A stretch of DNA of 55,450 nucleotides, from positions 1 through 55,450 of the forward strand of contig CBDCWT010000023.1 in the NCBI GenBank assembly GCA_965223305.1, read 5' to 3'. The notes below the pieces were generated by a model. The model made no database searches and was not told where the DNA came from. It worked only from the letters and a program-made list of their open reading frames with translations. The position numbers were made by a program, and so were the translations under genes. Of the stretch, positions 9,543-19,210 are shown piece by piece (the first letter of the stretch is position 1; each line of letters starts with the position of its first letter). Source of the stretch: CBDCWT01 sp965223305 (GTDB lineage Bacteria; Planctomycetota; Planctomycetia; Pirellulales; Pirellulaceae).

Positions 9543-11962
9543 TCAAGTCGGTGACTTTGATTCGGAGCGCACGAGGTAGAGCACTGCATCACCTCGGAAA
9601 GGGGCAGACAATTCGCGTCGCTCGCCGCCACGAGTGCTCCCCGCATTCATTGTCTCGCCCGTCTGGGGATCCAACCACTCAACCAGCAGCGAACCGGACA
9701 CGGCGGTGAGATCGACCGTCACGTTTCCGCCGTCGGGCAGGTAAACCAGGTATTCCTCGTCCGGATTGGCCAGACAGTACTTCGTTGAGGCCAACTCGGT
9801 CCGCGGCGTCATCGCGGCCAGATTCATTCTGTTGGCGACCGTCAGGCTGTGGCCCATCGCGCGGCGGACGGGATCCCATTTGGATTCGATCGTTCCCGTC
9901 CGGGTTCGTGAGCGAGTTCTTGTAAGGTTCCATGAAGATCGGTTGCAGTCCGCGCGTCCATGCATTTCCAGACCCAGGCGACGTCTCCCCCGACACCCCA
10001 GATGTGGTCCGTATCGCAGAGGATCACCTTGCCGGCGTTCGTTGCGGGCGGATCGGTCCGGTAGGGGCGCGCTCCGCGCCGGTTGTCGTCGTGAGCCGGG
10101 CTGAGGGCCTCCGCGGGACTTTTCCACAGGTCCTCGTTGCGGCCCGCTCCGGCGATGCCGTCCCACTGATAGCTCATCCACACCGGATGCTGCTTCGGCT
10201 TGCTCCGTTCGTACTCATGGATGAAGCGGATGAAGTGATACTGCCACTGGGTCGAATCGCCGTGGCTCTCGTTGGAGATTTCGTAAATCACGTTGTCCAG
10301 ATCGTTGACAGCATCGATGACCTTGCGAACATAGGCTTCCTGCACCCGAGTGACGGCCGGATTGGAGAGCGTGTGAACTTCGTAGCCTTCGCCGTCCCCG
10401 TCGGCATCTCCGTTGATGCCGTTGCGATTGTTGCCCTTATTCAGCGGATGGCCTTCCCAAGGCGTGTCTTGGCGCTCAGGTGACTTTCTGGCGACGCTGA
10501 AGCCCTGAAACAGCATGACGGCGACGTAGCAGCCTCGTTCCTGCGCCGTTTCGACGCGCCGCCTCAATCGGTCGAAGTAGGCCTGATTGAATTGCGTTAC
10601 GTCAAACTGTGGCTGCCCGTCGAGCGCTTCACCGGGGCCTGTTCTGACGAAAGGCAACGGAGTAATCAGGGCGTGCTTGGAGTCTCTCGCCACCCACAAC
10701 GTGCTTTCCCAGGCCCACAGACGAAAGAAGTTGTGATTGTGCTCTTCGAGGAAATCGAGGTAGGCGTCGTAGTCAAATGGCCTCTGTTCACCCTCGACCG
10801 GTAGTGTGTCCTGCAAGCTCGCCCACGTATGCGACCCGGTCAGATAGATTGCGCGGCCGCTGCCGTCGGTGAAATAGCGCGGGTTGTCCGGGTGTACTCG
10901 TAGTGGTCCCGTGGCGGCGAGGCGGCGCGACGGTGTTCGGCCGCCTGGCGCATCAGACAGCAGCCGGCCCGCGGCTTGGACGACTTTGAGTTCCTCGTGA
11001 TCGAGTTGCTCAAACAAACGCATCTCGCGCATGTCGAAACTCCGGCGCGGGTTGCCCTCCGGATGCTCCCGTGTCTCGCCGTTGTGGAAACACCATCCTG
11101 CGGCTCCGCCCTCGATCGCTTGATTCAGGTCCATGAGGAAATCCCCGGCCGTCGGGTCCCAGCGATCCGGGCGCACGCTGCGGCGAAAAGGTTCCTGGTA
11201 GTGCACCGGTGCGACGCGTCCAAAGTCATTCATCGCTGCAAGACATCGTCGAGTGACCGCAGCAGTCTGCCTGGGCGAATCCGCCAGGCGCGGCCGATGG
11301 GGACTGAAGAAGTCCATCCCGGCCCGCAGGACGTAATCGCGCAATTCCTGCTCGTCGAACTCACCCGTCGTGGAACACGTTACCAGCCGATCAGGATCAA
11401 GCTGCTTGAGGCGGTCGCGCAGCTTGCGCAACTCGCTGATCGAGACGGATTCCCCGGAGCGTTTCTTGTGGGCCGTGTCGTTTTCGTTGGCCAGATCGAG
11501 GTACCAGTTCCGGAACGGCTTGAACTGAGTTGCCAGCAGCTGAATTGCGCGCCAGTGCGCGTCGAATGTCGGCAGTCGACCGACGCCGAGCACACCGTCG
11601 CTGCGCGAAAGCGTGACGTCCACGATCATGCCACGGCGATCACATTCGGCGATGAGCCACTTCAAATGATCGAAATACGGCTGGCGAGGCTCGCCCGCTT
11701 GGTCGACGGCTGAGACTGGGCTCTCGAACGCTTCCCACATCGCCCAGACGCGAATCCAGTTGAAGCCCAGCCGCTGCATATCATCCAGGTCCTGCTCGAT
11801 GAACTGGCGCGGCGCCCCCAGCCCACCGTAGTAGCTGATGCCGAGCAGAAAGGTCGGCTCACCGTTGAGCGTAAACCGGGGACCTTCAACCCCCAACTGC
11901 GTTCCTGCCGTAGCGACACTTCCAGTGCAGAGCAGCACAAGGATCAAGCTGAGTCGGAACAT
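9543..11962 (-). CDS. secreted two-barrel glycosidase (cellulase-like plus DUF4038-like), two frameshifts
   Basis: About 805 residues once two extra bases are removed. The ATG at 11962 gives a signal peptide (MFRLSLILVLLCTGSVATAG). Residues ~25-320 form a first TIM-barrel (FTLNGEPTFLLGISYYGG, LGFNWIRVWAMWEAFE, NWYLDLANENDTAH, AAGWCFHNGETREH). Residues ~350-700 form a second one (RYFTDGSGRAIYLTGSHTW, HNHNFFRLWAWEST, VIYEISNESHGDSTQW, AGKVILCDTDHIWG). Asn-Glu pairs in LANEND and ISNESH are candidate catalytic residues. A beta-rich tail follows (YLVYLPDGGNVTVDLTAVSG), like a collagen-binding or sandwich domain. Frameshifts fall near 9958 (after WVWKCM) and near 9884 (CAAATGGGA); each is one extra base. 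It sits 21 bases upstream of the sulfatase. Confidence 0.75.
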
Positions 11963-12013
11963 GGTGCAAAACCTCCTGCGTAAGCTCAACAGGACAGACA
12001 CGAGGCATGCTGC

Positions 12014-12718
12014 TTAGCGCTTCTTCAACGTCACGCCGACCCCCCGGCTTTCCATCAGCAGAAACGAGGTCTCCAATTGCGGGTCGGTCGTGATCGCCTT
12101 GATGTAACGCGGATCCGGAGGCGGAGTCCGCATGTTGTGGGCGATGATCAAGCCGCCGGGCGGAACCAGCGGCAGGAGCTTGTTGAGATAGTCGATGTAG
12201 CCGTCCTTGTCGGCATCCAGGAACAGCACGTCGATCGGCCCCTTGAGTTGTTTGACGGTCTCGTGCGCATCACCGAGGACGACGGTGATCAGGTCGTCGA
12301 CCCCCGCCGATTTGAAGTTTTCTTCGGCAATTCCGGCCCACTTGGGATCGATCTCGTGCGTGATGATCTTCCCGCCGGTCGATCGCACGGCCAGGGCGAG
12401 CCAGAGAGTCGACTCGCCGGTCGAGGTGCCAATCTCGACGACTCGCTTCGCGCCGACGGATTCGGTGAGCAGCCTCAACAAACGCCCGTCGGCCTCGGTG
12501 ACGTTGAGATGACGCTCGCCCTGGCGCATCCGGTCCAGGGTCTTGAGGATTCGCTCTTCGCCTTCGTCTTTGGGGAGCGGTGCGTTCTCGATCGTCGCTC
12601 CGTCGCGCCCGCCGGCGTCTTGTCGATTCGGCTGCCGGTCGGGCTGCTGCGCCAATCCGATGCTCGACAGAACAACGAAAGCGGTCAGCGTTGTGGGGAA
12701 GCAAGCGGTTCGTGTCAT
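12014..12718 (-). CDS. class I SAM-dependent O-methyltransferase with export signal
   Basis: 234 residues from the ATG at 12718; the frame is open further upstream but this start gives a signal peptide (TACFPTTLTAFVVLSSIGLAQQ). The catalytic part is a Methyltransf_3-type fold: VVEIGTSTGESTLWLALA (SAM-binding motif I), IDPKWAGIAEENFKSAG, DVLFLDADKDGYIDYLN (metal and SAM-binding Asp residues) and GGLIIAHN. Catechol or caffeoyl-CoA-type O-methyltransferases share these. A signal peptide on a SAM-dependent enzyme is odd because SAM is cytoplasmic; such versions do occur in planctomycete annotations as far as I recall. It lies between the Gfo/Idh gene (37 bases upstream) and the two-barrel glycosidase, so it belongs to the catabolic run. 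The substrate is unknown. Confidence 0.83.
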   Translation of the reverse strand: MTRTACFPTTLTAFVVLSSIGLAQQPDRQPNRQDAGGRDGATIENAPLPKDEGEERILKTLDRMRQGERHLNVTEADGRLLRLLTESVGAKRVVEIGTSTGESTLWLALAVRSTGGKIITHEIDPKWAGIAEENFKSAGVDDLITVVLGDAHETVKQLKGPIDVLFLDADKDGYIDYLNKLLPLVPPGGLIIAHNMRTPPPDPRYIKAITTDPQLETSFLLMESRGVGVTLKKR

Positions 12719-12755
12719 CTGGTTGCCCTCCTCGTGTGGTGAGCCGCCGTGCATG

Positions 12756-13953
12756 TCAGACTCTGTACTGGGGGATCTTCATCAACTCGCCGTCATTCAA
12801 TGCCGACTGGTGAGCGACAATTCCCGCGACCGTCATGTTCAGTGCTTGAGCGACGTCGACCAATGGCTTTCGGTCTTCGAGAATCGCGGTGACAAACTCG
12901 TTCATGAGCGGTCCGTGGGAGCCGCCGTGTCCCCCCGGCTTGACGCCTGGTGGAAGGGGCGGCCGCCCGGTGGCCGGCAGTTCCTTCTCCAGTCCCTGGT
13001 ATTGGCCCTCGAAGGAGCCCCGTTGTCCACGAATTCGGCCCTTCTCTCCGCCGTAACCGGGCGTGTCCCAACTGACCCCCATCCGAGCCGTGCCGCCTTC
13101 GCTTGTACGCAACAGGGCAATCTCGGTGCCGAACGGGTTCTTGTACCGGTTGTTTTCCGGCTGGAGAAGTTCCTTCACACTCGGCATCCCCATGCAGGAG
13201 ACCTCGGTAAAGCTGCCGCCGGTGACGCCCACGTAGTAGGCATTGGAGTGCGTCGGATACCACTGCGGCGGCAGGCCGATTCGCCAACCCTTGTAGGAAT
13301 CGAGTTGCTCGACGGAGTAGTGATAGTACTCTCCCTCTGAGAAGATGAGTTTGCCGAACCCGCCTGCGTTGTAGATCTGCCGCATCGCGTGGACGCCTTC
13401 ATGGAAGTAGGAGGTTTCGAACATCATGTACTTCCGGTCGGACGAGTTGACCACCTCAAATAACTCCTCGGCGTCATCGAGAGATCCATGAACGGCCGGT
13501 ACGGCGCAGGCGACGTGTTTGCCGTGTTTCAGCACTTCGATGCAGTGTCGCGCGTGACTGGGCGCATCGGTTGCACAGAAGACCGCCTCGATTCTGTCGT
13601 CCTTGACCAGTTCCTCGAGGGAGGGATAGGTCTGGTTGCAACGGCATTCCCGGGCCAGGTTGGCGCAGCGATCGGGGGAACAGGTCGCTGACGGCGACGA
13701 CTTCCACGTTGGGATGGTCCTGGAAGCCGAACTTCGCGCCGAAACGACAGACGCCGTATCCGACGATGCCGACCCGAATCTTGCGGTCCGAGACGGGCGT
13801 CCAGCCTTTCGATGCGTTCGGGTCGAGCGGGGATTCCTCGAAGCCCTGGATCGGTTTGCTCTGTTGGGCCGCGCCCGGTCTGGTCGTTCCCAAGGCGGCG
13901 GCTCCGGCCCCAACCGCCTGTAGGAATGTCCGTCGCGAGGTCGAGTGGTTCAT
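12756..13953 (-). CDS. Gfo/Idh/MocA family oxidoreductase, Tat-exported, one frameshift
   Basis: About 398 residues after removing one extra base. The start at 13953 gives a Tat signal (STSRRTFLQAVGAGAAALG). The Rossmann motif follows (RVGIVGYGVCRFGAKFGF), then EVVAVSDLFPDRC, YPSLEELVKDDRIEAVFCATDA and HVACAVPAVHG, where family members usually have a CEKP-like motif; the AVPAVHG variant is seen in some planctomycete members. The C-terminal alpha/beta domain contains FHEGVHAMRQIYNAGGFGKLIFSEGEYYHY and HGGSHGPLMNEFV. The frameshift is in a run of five G on the plus strand (13674-13678), with four expected. The likely role is NAD(P)-dependent oxidation or reduction of a sugar, possibly making 3-keto sugars for DUF1080-type hydrolases. 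It is one of three family members here. Confidence 0.83.
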
Positions 13954-13985
13954 GAGACGTGTTCCTTGTGTTTGCCGGGTTGAGT

Positions 13986-15466
13986 TCACTTCTTCACAAT
14001 GGCGGCGACCCAGCCCCCCTTGTAGGGCGCTGACATGGTGACGATATCGCCTCCGGTGATTGTCTTCTTCATCGGGCGATAGCCGCCGCCGGCCGATGTC
14101 TCGACCGGAATGCCCATCGAAACGCTGATCCACGTCACGTCGAACGAGCCCTTGGCGTCGGACAGATCAAGGCTCACGGACCCGCCGTTGGTGAAGTAGA
14201 GCGCATAGGCTGCTCCCGGTTTCGCCGCCAGATACGCTTCGTTCGGCTCGCGCTTCGACAGCAGGTCCAGCTTTGGCGTGACGTCCCAGAACTTGATCCG
14301 GCTCTCCAGAAGCCGCGCCGCTTTGATGCTCCTCTTGGCAAAATCATTCAGCCCATTGCCGGCGTCGGGACGATGAAATCGGGGCGCTCGCCGAGCCGCC
14401 GAGAATGTTGCGCCAAAACCGCTCGACACCGTCCTCCGGCCCGCCCGTCCCAAAGGTGTAGTAACCGCTGCCGTAGATCTTGGTGTGATTGCTGGGGCGG
14501 GGGTGTCTATTCACGCGCTCCAACAGCCATTGCAACCGGGTCCCAGTGCGTCTGGTCGTAGTTGCGGCTGTTGACCTGCGAGACGTCGGCAAACACGTAG
14601 TGTTCGGCATCGCTGAAGATGATCGGCGTGTGCTCTGCTTTGTCCCCCCGGAACGCATCGTCGAACATATCGGTCGTGCAGACCGTCACGCCCCGCTCGG
14701 CAGCACGGGCCTGAATGAACTTGATCCAATACTGGCCCCAGCGCGGATCGGTCGAGGTTTCATTGTTCATGCAGTACAGCACGTTGCCGTACGGCAAACT
14801 GTGCGAGAGCATCTTGTCGACGAACCGCTCCTGGTGACGTCGAATGACGTCCGTACTTTTTCTGATAGTGATTCGATCCGGGACCGGTGTGAAAGAACGG
14901 CTGTTTGTCCCGGCCGGGGTGATCGGTGTACGTCTCGCGAAATCCGGTTTGGTCGTTGGTGTAGTTGACGTTGTTGGCCGGCCGCCACGGGCTGATCTTC
15001 CAATGGGCCGACCCCCGCGCGTCGGTGTAGTCGAACCGGTCCCAAACCTCAATCTGCATAATGATGTCCCGCTCGGGCGCACCACTGGAGGCAATCGGCG
15101 AAGCGCTGCCAGTACTGCTCGTTCCACTGTTCCAGATCGAACTTGCCGTCAGGCAGCCGCTTGTGCGGTTTGAGGTCGACGCCCTCGCGCTGACTCATCG
15201 TGCAACGCACATAATTGGCGCCGATCGCGTGCATCTCATCGAGATGTGGTTTCAGTTCATCCGCCAGGAAAATGTGGTCCGTCTTGCTGCCGCCCAACAA
15301 CATCACCGGCTGACCTTTGTACTGCCAATACCGCGGATTCTGCGAGTAGGGCTGAATGCGATCCGCGTTCTTGTCTGTCGGCCGACACGTGCGAAACACC
15401 TGCCGAACTCGCAGCGACAGCGACCAAAGCGAACGGAAGTGCCCCGAGCAATGAGATTCGATGCAT
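13986..15466 (-). CDS. secreted DUF4038-like glycosidase, five +1 frameshifts
   Basis: About 491 residues after removing five extra bases. The ATG at 15466 gives a signal peptide (MHRISLLGALPFALVAVAASSAG). The chain then reads RIQPYSQNPRYWQYKGQPVMLLGG, ANYVRCTMSQREGVDL, IMQIEVWDRFDY, RFVDKMLSHSLPYGNVLYCMNNET, VQVNSRNYDQTHWD, NHTKIYG, FWRNILGGSASARFHRPDAG and a beta-rich tail NEAYLAAKPGAAYALYFTNGG. It is a paralogue of the gene at 4758-6005 and keeps the tail that one lacks; Asn-Glu in CMNNET is the likely catalytic pair. Frame changes fall near 15400, 15085 (CCC), 14865 (AAAAA), 14540 (CCC) and 14385 (CCCC). Each step is +1, so accumulated sequence error is more likely than decay. It lies 32 bases upstream of the Gfo/Idh gene. 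Confidence 0.75.
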
Positions 15467-15519
15467 TGATCAGCTCCTGAAGCAATCGGATCCGGCCGCT
15501 TTCATTTGCTACACACGCT

Positions 15520-16975
15520 TCATGAATTGGCGTGCCTGAATTGACCGGCATCCGGCAGCTTGAACGGCTTGCGGTAGGTTCTCGCCAGCAACGTGTTTGC
15601 GTCTGCATGATCGATGAATGATTCCGCTCTCGTCGTCGATCTTCAGCAGTTCACCCAGGATGAGCGGCGATTCGTTCAGATCGACGCCCCGAGCCCGGAG
15701 ATGCTCGACCGTTCGCGCGAATGTGCGAGGCACGTCGTCATGGAGCGATTGCTTCTCCAGAAAAGCGGTGATCGCCTCGACAGGCAACGGGCGACCGACC
15801 CGGTACGAGATATTGCCGACGTGACACAGTGAAGTCGATTGGTGGCCCTCGACAATGTCCGCGTTGAGATCCGTTCGCTTGCCGCTACGAACGGCCTTGA
15901 TGAAGTTCGCGAAGTGGTTTTCGCTCCTGCCCTGAAATGTCTGGACCAGTTTCCCGTCGCGGTCGAACAACGACTCCTCGGCCACGAAGCCTTCCGTGCC
16001 GTGAACGATCCAGCCTGCTTTGAACTGTTCGGAATATGGATCGGTCTTCAGGCCACGCACCTCTTGCACGATCGTTACGCCGTCAAATTCGTGTGCCACG
16101 ATCTGCGTGTTGGGCGTTTCGCCGGCGTCCTTGTACCCAAGTCGACCGCCGATGCTGATCACCGACTTGCCGAGACCGGTCAGTCCCATCAGCATGCGAC
16201 AGGTATCGATGATGTGAATGTTGTTATTGCCTAGCTCGCCGTTGCCGGTCGCCCAGTCCCAATGCCAGTCGTAGTGCAGCCGTGGCCGAGTGAGCTTCGT
16301 CATCGGCGCCGGACCGAGCCACAGGTTGTAGTCGATCTGTGCCGGGACTTCGTAGCGGCCTCGCGCGCCGATCGAACCGCGTCCCCCGTAGATGATGCTC
16401 CGCGCAAAGTTCACCTCTCCCAGCTTTCCCTGTCGAATGAACTCGGCAGCGGCCACAAGGCCGCCGCTGGAGCGCCGTTGCGTTCCGCTCTGACACAACC
16501 GTCCGGTCGCTTCCGCCGCCTGTACCATCCGCCGGCCTTCGACGATGTTGTGACTGACCGGCTTCTCGACGTAGACGTCCTTGCCGGCTTGCATGGCCCA
16601 GACCGCCGCCAGGGCGTGCCAGTGATTCGGAGTCGCGATCGAAACCGTGTCGACAGACTGGTCGTCGAAGATCGTCCGCAGATCCGAGACCGCCTTGGGA
16701 CGACGTGCCTGCTGCTCTTCGACCGCGGTTGCCAGTTCGTCGGCGAGTGTGCGATCCGGATCGCACACGTACGCAACTTCGACCCCCTCCTGTCGAGCAA
16801 ACTCGCGCGCGTGAACGCGCCCGCGAATGCGACAGCCGATCACTGCGTGGCGCAGCGTGTCGTTGGCGGAGGCATTGCCGGTTTCCGCAGCGAGCAGCGA
16901 CCGCGTGCCTGACGACGACACAGCGACTGCAGCGGCAATCATCGACTCTTCGAAGAACCTGCGACGGGTGATCAT
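15520..16975 (-). CDS. Gfo/Idh/MocA family oxidoreductase with Tat signal, one frameshift near the C-terminus
   Basis: About 484 residues. The ATG at 16975 starts a Tat-type signal (MITRRRFFEESMIAAAVAVS). The Rossmann part is slightly unusual: VIGCRIRGRVHAREFA instead of the usual G-x-G-x-x-G; a lost base pair may hide it. VAYVCDPDRTLADELA, TIFDDQSVDTVSIATPNHWHA and VYVEKPVSHNIVEGRRMVQAA (the EKP motif) are diagnostic, as are RYEVPAQIDYNLWLGPAP, LHYDWHWDWATGNGELGNNNIH and GSENHFANFIKAVRSGKR-like text. The open frame runs to 15509, but one extra base near 15620 hides the true end: the neighbouring frame reads NTLLARTYRKPFKLP and stops at 15520, a standard family ending. The preceding Gfo/Idh gene ends 140 bases upstream. 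Confidence 0.87.
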
Positions 16976-17115
16976 CGGGATTCCTTTTCTCGAACATTCG
17001 ACTCTGTTGAAGAACCGCCACGAGCCGTTCAGCAGATTGGCGACCGGATTGTGGAACGTGAATGCAATCGTTGGGCGCCACCAGGCTGATGCTGCCCGCC
17101 GGATCGCCGGTGACG

Positions 17116-18135
17116 TCACCTCTTGCTGGCTTTGTGAATCAGTCCCGGGATCGAGATCGCGGCGCCCCCCTGCTGTTTCGATTCGTCGGCGGCGCTCATG
17201 AACGCGAAAGATCTCGATCGTCTCCGCTGCAGGAACCGGCGCCTCGCCGGTCTGAAAAAACTTGTCGATCTGCACCAGCAGCGGGCCGTATCCGGACGAA
17301 TTGGCGGTGGCCGTGCCCTCTGTGCCGTAGATGACCACCTTGGAATCGGTCTTTTCCTCCGCGAAGATCCCGAAAGGTCCCGACGCGGCCGTCCTTCCAG
17401 ACCCCGACAACCACGTCCTACTCCCGTCGGTCTTGATCCGCCGAACCGTCTCACAACCGGTGCCCATCACCGTGAACAACGGCTCGACGGCATGAATGCC
17501 GTACAGGTACAGGTCGGGGTGATACTGGGCCCACGAGCTGGAACCGAATACGTCGCACGCGACGATTCGGCCGAGCGCCTTGATTGTTCCTGTGCGTCGG
17601 CCACGCCTTCACTGAAGCGTGCGCTAGGAACTGGACCAGCAGGGAACGTCGTGCTGCTCGGCAAGGCGAAAGATCTCGATCACGTCGGCCAGGTCGTCCG
17701 CCATCGGTTTATCAATGAACAGCGGCTTGCCCGCCTCAATCACGATACGGGCCTGATCCAGGTGAGGCCGGCCGTCGACGCTCTCCAACAGGATTCCGTC
17801 GACTCGTTCGCACAACTGCTCGATGCTGTCCACGATTTCCAAACCGAATTGCTCGCGCAGCTGCGTCGTGAACTTCTCCACGCGGTCCGCCGAGGCGGGA
17901 AAATCGGGCGACCCGCCGGGGTATCCGGCCACGACGCGACAGCCGGTCTTGTTCTTCGGATCGTTGAGGTACCGCGTGAAAGGCAATCACGTGCGATGTG
18001 TCGAGCCCGATCATGCCGAGGCGGATCGACCTGCTCTTTCCTCTTCCGCGCGGCCGACACGCTCGACATCGACAGGCTGCTGACCGCGAGAGAAAGCACC
18101 AACCAGAGTCGTCTATTTGTTTCGGCTATCTCCAT
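17116..18135 (-). CDS. Gfo/Idh/MocA family oxidoreductase, heavily frame-disrupted
   Basis: About 336 residues can be pieced together: signal peptide (RLWLVLSLAVSSLSMSSVSA), LGMIGLDTSHVIAF, TRYLNDPKNKTGCRVVAGYPG, GLEIVDSIEQLCERVDGILLESVDG, KPLFIDKPMADDLADVIEIF (the KP motif of the family), DVPCWSSS, then ALGRIVACDVFGSSSWAQYHPDLY, YGIHAVEPLFTVMGTGCETV, VVVGVWKDGRVGTF, KVVIYGTEGTATANSSGYGPLL and AFMSAADESKQQGGAA. At least seven frame changes occur; five are simple +1 and two could be one loss or two gains, the net shift being zero modulo 3. The first codons overlap the inferred end of the DUF3179 gene (ATG at 18135, TAG of the upstream gene at 18126-18128), suggesting translational coupling. 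It acts on sugars or related alcohols in this family; substrate unknown. Confidence 0.65.
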
Positions 18136-19113
18136 CTTCGATGAACCTCCTGGCTTTCCGGATGAAACAGCAATCCACTTGTGCGTGTAGAGTAATGATG
18201 GCCGGCTCGTGATACAGCTGGTTTGCCCTTCGAGCGGACCTTCGACGGCGATCCCTTTTGTGCGGTGCCAGAGTGAGCCGGTTTGTTCGTCGCGGATGAG
18301 GCCCTTGTCCGCCGCGACGAACGTCAGGTCGCGGTCCTCCAGTCGCGCGCGAGAACAACCGTGCGGCTGTGCTGTCCGGCTGAAATGTCAGCAGCAACGG
18401 TTGCTCTTCGAGCATCAGGTTTTGTACGGGCAACTTCTTCAGCGTCGCAAACGTCACGTGGAAAGTGTTCTCCCTGCACGACGAAACCGTACGCAAACCG
18501 TTCCGGCCGACGATAGAAGTCCTTCGAGTAGTCGAGCTTTTTGTGACGCGAGAGATTGAGCACGGTGGTCTCCGGGATGCTCTTTCCGCCACGCTCTCCA
18601 GGTCATGGTGTCGGCGATGAACCGTTTCAACCGTTCCCCTTTGAGTCTCTCCGTGGACACATTCTCCAAGGATTGTGGCTCCAGAGCGATTTCGTCTCCA
18701 GATCGATCATGACCAGGCTGCCGTTCCAGAGCTGGCCCGATACGGCAAACGTCAGTTTCTTCCCTTTGATTTCGCTGCCATACACGATGGCATTGTGGCA
18801 CAGGTGTCACCAGGTGGCGGGCGAGATGTGCCTCTCCGAACGTGTCGTTGATGATCTCCCGGTCGGGGCCGGTCAACATGTTGATCGGATACGCCCGCGC
18901 CTGACCTTTGATTTCGATGCCCAGCACGAGTTCGTTGTCGGTCACCTCGTCTGTGACTTCGTCGGCTTTGAGGAACGGTGCATCGACGATCGCACGACGC
19001 GGGTTGTATCTCTTTCGAGCCTTGAACGGTCCGCGGTCAATGCCCTGAGCCGATGCGCTCAGACAAAGAAGGAACGAAACGACCGTTCCACAGATGAATT
19101 GCGTACGAAACAT
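18126..19113 (-). CDS. DUF3179 family exported protein with in-frame UGA at the conserved Cys (candidate selenoprotein), several frameshifts
   Basis: Signal peptide (FICGTVVSFLLCLSASAQG), then DNELVLGIEIKGQARAYPIN, REIINDTFGEAHLAATW, UGA, HLCHNAIVYGSEIKGKKL, TFAVSGQLWNGSLVMIDLET, RLKRFIADTMTWRAWRKEHP, LDYSKDFYRRPERFAYGF, LEDRDLTFVAADKGLIRDEQ and TGSLWHRTKGIAVEGPLEG. This is the DUF3179 pattern, whose conserved motif is T-W/Y-C-x-L-C; here the first Cys position (residue ~102) is TGA at 18809-18807, giving UxxC. One extra C near 18819-18821 must be removed to join the N-terminus to this frame; further +1 steps occur near 18670, 18575, 18470 and 18350. The function of DUF3179 is unknown; an exported thiol or selenol redox role is inferred. 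The end overlaps the next gene. Confidence 0.7.
18776..18792 (-). promoter_or_regulatory. bacterial SECIS-like hairpin just after the in-frame TGA
   Basis: On the coding strand, TGCCAT and ATGGCA form a perfect 6-bp stem around the loop CGTGT. It begins 14 nt after the TGA, so the apical loop lies 20 nt from it, and G is the second loop base. From memory, the general bacterial SECIS model asks for an apical loop 16-37 nt after UGA with a G in the first two loop positions; this fits. A 6-bp hairpin can also occur by chance. Confidence 0.5.
18807..18809 (-). other. in-frame TGA, candidate selenocysteine codon
   Basis: The minus strand reads Ala-Thr-Trp-TGA-His-Leu-Cys-His-Asn-Ala-Ile-Val-Tyr without any frame change across the TGA. 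The family motif requires Cys here. The frameshifts elsewhere in the window are insertions or deletions; this would need a base substitution (TGC or TGT to TGA), so it is not explained by the same error type. Confidence 0.6.
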
Positions 19114-19187
19114 GGTTGCTCTCCGTTGAGTCAGTGGAGGGGGAGCATTCAGAACGACCGGCCTTTCGGTTTTGAATTCGGGAGTGG

Positions 19188-19207
19188 CACAGACGTTCCT
19201 GTCTGTG
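19188..19207. repeat. palindromic repeat unit CACAGAC-6-GTCTGTG
   Basis: Perfect 7-bp arms (CACAGAC at 19188-19194, GTCTGTG at 19201-19207) around the loop GTTCCT. I recall this sequence as a frequent dispersed unit in planctomycete genomes. Here it sits exactly where similarity of the upstream reading frame to PhoD ends. Confidence 0.6.
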
Positions 19208-19210
19208 CGA

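Noticed and set aside
5532..12742. Several 180-245-residue plus-strand ORFs (5532-6083, 6372-7010, 8475-9170, 10976-11713, 12077-12742)
   Set aside because: All lie opposite well-supported minus-strand genes and show only low-complexity or mirror-frame text.
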